NCBI RefSeq assembly: GCF_022063185.1
Contig: NZ_CP091913.1
Coordinates: 3,597,501 to 3,661,500 of the forward strand
Direction of reading: 5' to 3'
DNA from: Nostoc sp. UHCC 0870
GTDB taxonomy: Bacteria > Cyanobacteriota > Cyanobacteriia > Cyanobacteriales > Nostocaceae
DNA length: 64,000 bases
The notes under the pieces were generated by a model. That model saw nothing but the letters and a program-made list of their open reading frames with translations, searched no databases and was not told the origin of the DNA. Shown here piece after piece: positions 1 through 6,455 of this stretch. A program made the translations under genes and the position numbers. How positions within the stretch are numbered: the first letter of the stretch is position 1; every line of letters starts with the position of its first letter.

Positions 1-144
1 AATCAAAATTCAAAAGAATAAAATTAAGTGCTAGTCAGGACTTTAGCTAGGTGATTTGTACAAATTAAATGTGGAACATCTCACCGTCTATGTATTGTTG
101 ATAGTTTTTATGACTACTATGAAATGAATGCTCCAGCCAAATTG

Positions 145-278
145 GGGAACACCAAAAAATAGATTATCCGCAATTGATGGTTGGGTAGGGTGCGTCAGTA
201 TGAATAATTTCTGAGTATAGTTAGGTTCTATCGCACTGACACACCCTACAGTTTGGATATTTTTTTATCTGGCAGTCC
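145..278. repeat. Dispersed 134-bp repeat, copy 1
   Basis: This stretch is nearly identical to positions 6174-6308. Its centre holds an inverted repeat: TAGGGTGCGTCAGT at 186-199 faces ACTGACACACCCTA at 235-248, with one mismatch. Both copies start with GGGAACACC and end with a T-run followed by ATCTGG and AGTCC. There is no ORF, so it looks like a short non-autonomous mobile or REP-like element. The rest of the 386-base leader before the first gene shows nothing recognisable. Confidence 0.8.
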
Positions 279-386
279 CTTGGTCAAATTATTTCTAGAT
301 TTTCTGCCTAGCTAAAAGCGATAAATCTGGGTAAGAATAAGAATAATCAGGAAGTTTTCCTAAAAAATTAGTCTTGCCATATCCAT

Positions 387-1115
387 ATGAGTAATACCAG
401 CAATTTTCGCGAAGCTTTCCGTAAAGCCCAGTCTCATGCCCTAGTAGGCCCTAATGTCATTGCCAACGCCCTGCCTTATGTTGGTGGGGGTCTGATACTT
501 ACAGCATTGGGAACTTACGGTGGTCTGGGTGTTATCCGTACCAACCCTGGAATATTTTTCCCCACCTTTATTGCTGCAATCATTGTAGAGTTAATACTGT
601 TTTTTGTTGCCCAAAATGTCGCTGAAAAAGGTAACAAAAGTCTGGCATTGCCACTTTTAGCTACCTATAGCTTGTTGTCGGGATATACCCTGAGCGGTTT
701 AGTGTTTATGGCCTTGAAAACTGAAGGTGTTGGCATCCAAGGCATTGGTTTAGCAGCCCTTGGTTGTGGTGTCACCTTCATCGTTGCTCGCCCAATTGGT
801 TCAAATCTCTCAGAGCAAGATGGCATGGCTTTGACCAAAACCATCTCTCTCGGCATTATTGCCTTGGTGGTTGTTTGCCTCACTCAATTTGTCTTGGCCT
901 TGTTTGGTGTTTATACACCTAATTGGTTAGAAATTGCCATTTCCGGTTTAGGGGTATTTCTCTTTGCTGGCGCATCAGTTGTAGATTTTTACATCTTGCC
1001 TCGTACATACCGTAATGACCAATATCTACCTGCGGCTTTATCGATTTATCTGACTTACATCAACCTGTTCATCTTTATTTTGCGCTTACTCATCGCCATA
1101 AATGGCCGTCGTTAA
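387..1115 (+). CDS. Bax inhibitor-1 (BI-1/YbhL)-like membrane protein
   Basis: A 242-residue, very hydrophobic protein with about seven predicted membrane segments, spread over residues 25-50, 55-77, 85-108, 113-135, 148-175, 180-202 and 215-238. The length, topology and overall pattern fit the BI-1/YbhL family of inner-membrane proteins, whose eukaryotic members are Ca2+-leak and cell-death modulators. The bacterial role is not settled. The ATG at 387 begins a short hydrophilic N-terminus ahead of the first membrane segment; no strong ribosome binding site is seen. It stands alone on the plus strand, with a repeat element upstream and a transposon relic beginning about 25 bases after its stop. 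The family call rests on sequence pattern only, with no alignment run. Confidence 0.65.
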   Translation: MSNTSNFREAFRKAQSHALVGPNVIANALPYVGGGLILTALGTYGGLGVIRTNPGIFFPTFIAAIIVELILFFVAQNVAEKGNKSLALPLLATYSLLSGYTLSGLVFMALKTEGVGIQGIGLAALGCGVTFIVARPIGSNLSEQDGMALTKTISLGIIALVVVCLTQFVLALFGVYTPNWLEIAISGLGVFLFAGASVVDFYILPRTYRNDQYLPAALSIYLTYINLFIFILRLLIAINGRR

Positions 1116-1137
1116 GCACTATCGTACTTATGCTGAG

Positions 1138-1440
1138 AACCTCCGGCTTCTAGCCGGGGGATGAAAGCTAATTGTCTAATTTATTAGACAACATGATAAA
1201 ATCAAATAGCGTGAATATAGGATGAAAAACTCCGTAACAAAAACGTATTCACGCGTTTCACCTAACATTCAAGTAGCCATACAACTAGATTTAATCTAGT
1301 CGAGGTGGGTAGGGCATTTTGACAGTGCCAAAGCTAATTGAGTTATTTAACAATCAATTAGTAAACGTTGCGGAGAGGGTCTTTCAGACCCCGTAGCAAC
1401 ATCAGTTTATAATCCTCCTGACTTCCAGTCGGAGGAAATG
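1138..1440 (+). mobile_element. Non-autonomous IS200/IS605-type relic (PATE-like), no transposase
   Basis: A hairpin at 1140-1160 (stem CCTCCGGCT / AGCCGGGGG, 3-nt loop) marks one end. A second, imperfect hairpin with a bulged T at 1414-1435 (CCTCC-T-GACT / AGTCGGAGG) marks the other. Subterminal imperfect hairpins, one with a bulged base, are typical of IS200/IS605 ends. Between them lies a 9-bp palindrome (1172-1191) and a structured stretch resembling the right-end, omega-RNA-like part of TnpB elements. No tnpA or tnpB frame survives. The exact ends are uncertain, and orientation is inferred from which end carries the RNA-like segment. Confidence 0.55.
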
Positions 1441-1469
1441 TCAATCAGTAAATATACTTAACAAGTTAT

Positions 1470-1506
1470 AAACCGTAGTTACAACATCAGCAATTACGGT
1501 TTTTTC
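1470..1506 (+). terminator. Putative Rho-independent terminator
   Basis: AAACCGTA at 1470-1477 pairs with TACGGTTT at 1495-1502, and the stem runs into TTTTTTCTT. It lies just after the IS200/IS605 relic and before prfB, so it could end transcripts of the BI-1-like gene or of the element. Confidence 0.45.
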
Positions 1507-1639
1507 TTGATTCAAAATATCAATAAGGCAGAAGGTTGGAAAATTTCGGGGAGAAGTCAAAGCTAGAATCCGAAAGTCAAATACAATAAATACCAATATC
1601 TCAAAATTTGTCCGCAACGATTTACTTCAAGCCAGCACA

Positions 1640-2756
1640 ATGGATGTATTAGAACTTAAACGCGAAATCGAAACGTTGTCTAGTCGCCTGGGCAAGACCC
1701 AGGACTATCTTTGACGTACCTGCACTGACAGCTAAAATTCACGACCTAGAACAAATAGCAGCACAGCCAGAATTTTGGGATGACCAAACTACAGCCCAAA
1801 AAACGCTGCAAGAACTCAATGACCTAAAAGACCATCTAGAACAGTATCGTCAGTGGCACGTCAGCTTGGACGATACGAAGGCAGTGGTTGAGCTTTTAGA
1901 ACTGGAAACCGATGAAGCATTATTAAAAGAAGCCGAGTCTACCATCAGCAACTTGAATCGTGACCTCGACCAGTGGGAATTACAACAATTGTTGTCTGGC
2001 CCCTATGATGCAGAAGGGGCGGTATTGACCATCAACGCTGGGGCTGGTGGTACAGATGCTCAAGACTGGGCATTTATGCTGTTAAGAATGTATACCCGTT
2101 GGGCAGAAGCGCATGGTTATAAGGTAGCTTTAGCTGAAGAGTCAGAAGGTGACGAAGCCGGCATTAAATCAGCCACCTTAGAAATTACTGGTCGCTACGC
2201 TTACGGCTATTTGCGTTCAGAAACAGGTACACATCGACTTGTACGAATTTCACCTTTTAATGCTAATGGTAAACGCCAAACTAGCTTTGCTGGGGTGGAG
2301 GTGATGCCGCAGATAGATAGTAAAGTGCAGTTGGATATCCCTGACAAGGATTTGGAAATTACTACAACTCGGTCTGGTGGTAAAGGTGGACAGAACGTCA
2401 ACAAAGTAGAAACAGCAGTGCGGGTAGTTCACCTACCGACAGGAATTGCTGTGCGCTGTACAGAAGAACGTTCTCAGTTGCAAAACAAAGAGAAAGCCCT
2501 AGCCAGACTCAAAGCCAAGTTGTTAGTGATTGCCCAAGAACAACGCGCTCAAGAAATTGCCGAAATTCGCGGTGATATGGTAGAAGCTTCCTGGGGAAAC
2601 CAAATCCGTAACTATGTATTTCACCCTTACCAGATGGTAAAGGATTTACGTACCAATGTGGAAACAACTGCGATCGCTGACATAATGAACGGCGAACTGG
2701 ATATGTTCATCCAAGCCTATCTACGCCAGGAAAACCAACTTGTAGAATCGGTGTAA
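1640..2756 (+). CDS. prfB: Peptide chain release factor 2, with programmed +1 frameshift
   Basis: RF2 recognises UGA and UAA and triggers peptide release. The first 24 codons run from ATG 1640 to CTT 1709-1711 and then meet an in-frame TGA at 1712-1714. The context CTT-TGA-C, with an upstream purine-rich AGGA at 1701-1704, matches the classic RF2 autoregulatory slip site. After a +1 shift translation continues at GAC 1713 to the stop at 2756, giving about 371 residues, the normal RF2 length. The GGQ catalytic loop is present ([10 protein letters not shown]). A plain ORF finder sees only the fragment starting near 1866. Low RF2 activity favours the slip, so the gene controls its own output, as is established for bacterial prfB. 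Confidence 0.95.
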
Positions 2757-2909
2757 TTGGGGCATAGGAGATGGGGCGATATGGGGCATCGGTAAAAGCT
2801 CAAACAGATTATTCCTGTCACCTGTCACCTGTTCCCAGTCCCCTAATCTTGCGATATAACTGCTGGCAAACTGTTACATTTATATATAAAAGAACTTGTT
2901 ATTTAATTT

Positions 2910-3065
2910 ATGAGCAATTCTCCTACAACAGAAAATCAACCCAGCTACGTCAAACTGGCGATGCGAAATATGGTGCGGAAGGGTGGTACTTCTTTGAAGC
3001 ATTTCCTGCTCACCACAGTAGGACTATTAGTGGTTTTTGTCGGTTTAGCTTACCTCACACACTAA
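2910..3065 (+). CDS. Small DUF3285-type membrane protein
   Basis: A 51-residue frame from ATG 2910 to TAA 3063-3065. The N-terminus is hydrophilic, the middle basic (KLAMRNMVRKGGTSLKH), and the C-terminus forms one membrane segment (about residues 32-49). It sits between prfB and ybeY, a position where cyanobacteria commonly carry a protein of this size assigned to DUF3285. The basic-then-hydrophobic layout predicts a tail-anchored protein, and its function is unknown. A longer overlapping frame at 2771-3082 is a different reading frame with no protein character. Confidence comes from the composition and the conserved context as I recall it; no homology search was made. Confidence 0.7.
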   Translation: MSNSPTTENQPSYVKLAMRNMVRKGGTSLKHFLLTTVGLLVVFVGLAYLTH

Positions 3066-3084
3066 ACAAACCATTTCATTAATT

Positions 3085-3145
3085 CGTAGCGAATCCTCCG
3101 CGTACCTCCGCGCCTCCCTCTGCGTAACTTCGCGTTGAAATTTCC
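3085..3145. repeat. Degenerate CTCCGCG/CTCTGCG repeat
   Basis: Runs of near-repeats built on CCTCCGCG, CCTCCCTCTGCG and TTCGCG lie between the DUF3285-type gene and ybeY. A related block occurs at 63899-63955 and a weaker one at 16847-16877. All three are intergenic. Confidence 0.5.
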
Positions 3146-3162
3146 CTCTTCAATTCGCCACG

Positions 3163-3723
3163 ATGCTAAACCCTTATAAGGAAATTTTGCAGTTGGTAGA
3201 ATTCGACCTTGATGTACAAGATATTTTTTGCGAGTCTTCCCCTGAAGAAGCTGTCAAATCTCACTATCTTCAGAACCAAATTGCACCTGAAACGTGGGAA
3301 AACTGGTTTAATTGCTGGTTAGAGATTCTGCAACCCCATCTACCGCCAGCGTCTAGTTATGAAATTGGGCTGCGTTTGACTGATGATGCAGAAATTCAAG
3401 AACTGAACGCCCAGTATCGTCAGCAAAATAAGCCAACAGACGTTCTGTCATTTGCAGCCTTAGAAGTAGATTTTCCAGAAGTGGCGGAAATGTCCCTTGC
3501 GCCTTTGTATTTAGGGGATATAGTTGTTTCAGTAAACACGGCACAACGTCAAGCTCAACAACAGGAACATAGTTTATCTACTGAGTTTGCTTGGTTGGTA
3601 GCTCACGGCTTACTGCATCTGTTGGGCTGGGATCATCCTGATGAGGAAAGTTTAATGGAAATGTTAAAGCAGCAAGTAATTTTACTGGGGTCAATTGGTA
3701 TTCATATAGACATAGAATATTAA
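3163..3723 (+). CDS. ybeY: Endoribonuclease YbeY (rRNA maturation factor)
   Basis: A 186-residue metal-dependent RNase of the UPF0054 family, which acts in 16S rRNA 3' end processing and ribosome quality control. The zinc-binding signature [11 protein letters not shown] near residues 148-158 is intact, followed by the usual acidic PDEE. The N-terminal 60 residues are a longer extension than in E. coli, as is common in cyanobacteria. Start ATG 3163 follows a degenerate repeat block. The downstream neighbour is dgkA, 139 bases away on the same strand. The order ybeY-dgkA-trpG/pabA is familiar from cyanobacterial genomes and supports a shared transcript. Confidence 0.92.
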   Translation: MLNPYKEILQLVEFDLDVQDIFCESSPEEAVKSHYLQNQIAPETWENWFNCWLEILQPHLPPASSYEIGLRLTDDAEIQELNAQYRQQNKPTDVLSFAALEVDFPEVAEMSLAPLYLGDIVVSVNTAQRQAQQQEHSLSTEFAWLVAHGLLHLLGWDHPDEESLMEMLKQQVILLGSIGIHIDIEY

Positions 3724-3862
3724 ATATTTTTGTGTCTATAAGTGTGAAATTTAGACGAGCCTAATATAATACTTCTGTAAAAAAGTGAGTTAAAGTTTGT
3801 TGCAATAGTAAAATAATCACAGATTCTCCGTATATTTACCTTAGCCTACTGATTTTAAGCCT

Positions 3863-4318
3863 ATGTCTCAACAAATCTCTCCCCCACCCACTCAAAATCA
3901 ATTATTCACCTTCGTCAACAAAGAACGAGACCTTTCTTGGCAAGTAGCTTCTAGTCTACTTGTGAGTTTCAAGTACGCTTGGGCTGGAATTACCTACAGT
4001 TTTCAGACGCAACGCAATTTTCGCATTCATGTAAGTGTTTGCACATTAGCGATCGCTCTCAGCGTCTTTTTACATTTACAACCAGTTGAAATCGCCATTA
4101 TTGGCATCACTAGCGGTTTAGTATTGGCACTGGAGTTATTAAACACGGCGATCGAGTCCCTTGTAGATTTAACCGTCAAGCAGACATACCATGAATTGGC
4201 AAAAATCGCTAAAGATTGTGCGGCAGGTGCTGTGCTTGTCTCCGCTTTGGTAGCAGTGTTAGTGGGATCTGTGCTGTTGCTTCCACCCTTGGTAGTTATG
4301 ATGATGTCAGCTTTCTAA
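3863..4318 (+). CDS. dgkA: Diacylglycerol kinase-like membrane protein (DgkA family)
   Basis: A 151-residue protein whose C-terminal 115 residues match the small trimeric DgkA family: three membrane segments (about 55-72, 74-92 and 118-142), the ELLNTAIE catalytic/metal motif (residues 93-100) and the AKDCAAGAVL motif in the last helix. The E. coli enzyme phosphorylates diacylglycerol; related proteins in other bacteria phosphorylate undecaprenol, and the substrate here cannot be told from sequence. The N-terminal 35 residues are a hydrophilic extension rich in Gln and Pro. It lies between ybeY and the trpG/pabA gene on the same strand. Confidence 0.88.
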   Translation: MSQQISPPPTQNQLFTFVNKERDLSWQVASSLLVSFKYAWAGITYSFQTQRNFRIHVSVCTLAIALSVFLHLQPVEIAIIGITSGLVLALELLNTAIESLVDLTVKQTYHELAKIAKDCAAGAVLVSALVAVLVGSVLLLPPLVVMMMSAF

Positions 4319-4461
4319 ATTGTTTACTCCACCTAGCGCAGCATTAATTACTAAGATTTACTTGGCGTATAGTCATAATTGATGGCGATCGCGTTTACAC
4401 TGGTGCAAAACTAGTGACAATTAAACACGGTGAGAGTAAAAATTAGGAGCTATTATAGGCT

Positions 4462-5079
4462 GTGATTATAGTTATCGATAATTACGACAGCTTCACTTAT
4501 AATTTAGTGCAGTATCTCGGAGAACTAGCAGCTGAGTTCCCCGTAGCGTCAGATATTCAAGTTTTTCGCAACGATAAAATATCCTTAGCCGAAATTCAGC
4601 AATTACAACCGGATGCTATAGTCATCTCCCCTGGCCCTGGTCGTCCAGAAGATGCAGGTATATCCCTAGATTTAATTCAAGAATTAGGGACGAGTTTACC
4701 TATATTAGGCGTATGTTTGGGTCATCAAAGTATTGGTCAAGTATTTGGTGGTAAAATTGTTTCTGCTCCAGAATTAATGCACGGTAAAACTTCTCAGGTA
4801 ACTCACACTGGGATAGGTGTTTTCCAGGGGTTAGAAAATCCTATGACAGCCACTAGGTATCATAGTCTGGTGATTGAACGCGAGACTTGCCCGGAAGTTT
4901 TAGAAATCACCGCTTGGGTAGAAGATGGCACAATCATGGGAGTACGACACCGGAACTATCCTCACATTCAAGGTGTCCAATTTCATCCAGAGAGTGTTCT
5001 CACATCTTTAGGAAAACAGTTACTACGAAACTTCCTGCAACAGTTACCAAGCCCCGTTGGGGCGGGTGTAGGGGTGTAG
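4462..5079 (+). CDS. trpG: Glutamine amidotransferase, anthranilate / aminodeoxychorismate synthase component II
   Basis: A 205-residue class I glutaminase. It passes ammonia from glutamine to a chorismate-binding partner (TrpE or PabB) for tryptophan or folate synthesis. The nucleophile is Cys85 in GVCLGHQ, and the His/Glu of the triad lie in GVQFHPES. The N-terminal IDNYDSFTYN is the family signature. Translation begins at GTG 4462, preceded by TAGGAG at 4444-4449. No partner subunit is in the window, so trpG and pabA cannot be separated; one glutaminase often serves both. The last residues (PSPVGAGVGV) are encoded by G-rich repeat sequence that continues past the stop, so the C-terminus may have been altered by repeat growth. 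Confidence 0.88.
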   Translation: MIIVIDNYDSFTYNLVQYLGELAAEFPVASDIQVFRNDKISLAEIQQLQPDAIVISPGPGRPEDAGISLDLIQELGTSLPILGVCLGHQSIGQVFGGKIVSAPELMHGKTSQVTHTGIGVFQGLENPMTATRYHSLVIERETCPEVLEITAWVEDGTIMGVRHRNYPHIQGVQFHPESVLTSLGKQLLRNFLQQLPSPVGAGVGV

Positions 5080-5189
5080 GGGTTGCATGGTGGTAGGGGG
5101 AATAAAGAGCAGCCAACCTAACCCTTGGGTTAAAAGCCCTGCTCCTTGTGGCAACCGTGTTGGGTTCTTTTTCAATCCCTGTCCAACAC

Positions 5190-5233
5190 CTTAAACCCTT
5201 AAACCCTTACACCCTTAAACCCTTACACCCTTA
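5190..5233. repeat. Octamer tandem repeat CCCTTAAA / CCCTTACA
   Basis: About five alternating units of CCCTTAAA and CCCTTACA run directly up to the first possible start of the next gene. This is a short tandemly repeated (STRR-type) array. Confidence 0.8.
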
Positions 5234-5251
5234 ATGAAAAGAGAAGAATTA

Positions 5252-6019
5252 ATGAAACGACGACAGTTTATTGGCTATGCTGGGGTGGGACTCGCCACGG
5301 CTATAGTTCCTACCTTTGCTTCTTACCTCCCAGCTAATGCCCAATCTGGTGGGGTATCTGTACAATGGTTGGGTCATACTTGCTTTCTATTTACTGGTGG
5401 CGGGGTGAAAATTCTCGTTAACCCCTTTCGCCAACTAGGTTGTACGGCTGGATATCGTTTGCCAAAAGTCTCAGCAGATTTAGTCTTGATTAGCAGTCAA
5501 TTACTAGATGAAGGTGCGGTGGATGGCTTACCAGGGAATCCTAAGTTAGTATTTACCGCCGGATCTTATGAATTTAAAGGGATTCAGTTGCAAGGAATTG
5601 CCATCGATCACGATCGCAAAGGTGGTAAGCAATTTGGGATAAATACTGCTTGGAAGTGGCAGCAAGGGGGAGTTAATATCTTACATCTAGGGGGAGCAGC
5701 CGCGCCTATTTCTCTAGAACAAAAAATCCTCATGGGGCGACCAGATGTATTATGTGTCCCTGTGGGTGGTAGTGACAAAGCTTATAATGCTGAAGAAGCA
5801 AAACAAGCGATCGCAGTTTTAAATCCCAAAATTGTTATTCCCACCCACTACCGCACACAAGCTGCTGATCCTAACGCCTGTGATATTGCGCCACTGGATG
5901 AATTTTTAACCGTGATGCAGGGTACTACCGTGCGTCGTAGTAATAGCGACACGATTAATATTAATTCTGGTAATTTACCTGATAGTAGTCTGATTCAGGT
6001 TTTAAGTTACAAATTTTGA
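5252..6019 (+). CDS. Tat-exported MBL-fold protein lacking the canonical metal motif
   Basis: A protein of 255 residues from ATG 5252; an upstream in-frame ATG at 5234 would add six residues. I prefer 5252 because GAGAAGAA just ahead is a plausible ribosome binding site and it places the twin-arginine KRRQFIG at the extreme N-terminus. A hydrophobic core and ANA cleavage site follow, so export by Tat to the periplasm or lumen is likely. The body resembles the UlaG/YtkL branch of the metallo-beta-lactamase fold (WLGHTCFLFTGGGVKILVNP, later IPTHYRT). The expected HxHxDH loop reads SSQLLDEGAV, so most metal ligands are gone. It may bind rather than hydrolyse a substrate. It stands alone, with a hairpin terminator after it. 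Confidence 0.7.
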   Translation: MKRRQFIGYAGVGLATAIVPTFASYLPANAQSGGVSVQWLGHTCFLFTGGGVKILVNPFRQLGCTAGYRLPKVSADLVLISSQLLDEGAVDGLPGNPKLVFTAGSYEFKGIQLQGIAIDHDRKGGKQFGINTAWKWQQGGVNILHLGGAAAPISLEQKILMGRPDVLCVPVGGSDKAYNAEEAKQAIAVLNPKIVIPTHYRTQAADPNACDIAPLDEFLTVMQGTTVRRSNSDTININSGNLPDSSLIQVLSYKF

Positions 6020-6131
6020 ATTGATAACTGTGAATAGCGATCGCATCAAATTCATTACATTGTAATCACTTTGTCACAATCACTTGATACTCTAGGTAAT
6101 AAGTAAACATTATGTTTGCTCCTCACACCAT

Positions 6132-6172
6132 AAAATCCCCCTCTGACTATTAATCAGCAGAGGGATTTTTTT
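6132..6172 (+). terminator. Rho-independent terminator
   Basis: AATCCCCCTCTG pairs imperfectly with CAGAGGGATT across a short loop and is followed by a T-run at 6166-6172. It lies about 110 bases after the MBL-fold gene and abuts the second copy of the 134-bp repeat. Confidence 0.7.
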
Positions 6173-6173
6173 A

Positions 6174-6308
6174 GGGAACACCAAACAATAAATTATCTGT
6201 AATTGATGGTTGGGTAGGGTGCGTCAGTATGAATAATTTCTGAGTATAGTTAGGTTCTATCGCACTGACGCACCCTACAATTTGGATATTTTTTTTATCT
6301 GGAAGTCC
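6174..6308. repeat. Dispersed 134-bp repeat, copy 2
   Basis: Near-identical to 145-278. Here the central inverted repeat (TAGGGTGCGTCAGT / ACTGACGCACCCTA) is perfect. Its right end meets a broken CBS-domain coding segment, which suggests that the element inserted into or next to a kinase gene. Confidence 0.8.
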
Positions 6309-6448
6309 ATCTAGTTCTAGAACAACAAAAATTAGTAAATATTTTCACAGAACGAGATGTAGTAAGAGCGATCGCTAATAAAATTAATTTTGCAGAGATG
6401 ACCATTGCAGAACGGATGCTGCAACTTAGTTGCTGGAGTTTAGACTAA
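6309..6448 (+). pseudogene. CBS-domain relic ahead of a histidine kinase gene
   Basis: An open frame without a start, running from the edge of the 134-bp repeat to a TAA at 6446-6448. It reads like the second half of a CBS domain: LVNIFTERDVVRAIANKI, then MTIAERML. Cyanobacterial kinases often begin with paired CBS domains followed by PAS domains. The fragment is in a different frame from the kinase that starts seven bases later. The simplest reading is that the original CBS-PAS-kinase gene lost its 5' part through an insertion or deletion, leaving this piece. I see no ribosome binding site or start codon for it. Confidence 0.65.
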
Positions 6449-6455
6449 AAGCAAT

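Noticed and set aside
2771..3082. 103-codon plus-strand frame between prfB and ybeY
   Set aside because: It has a repeat-like start and no protein character; the real gene here is the 51-codon frame at 2910-3065 in another frame.
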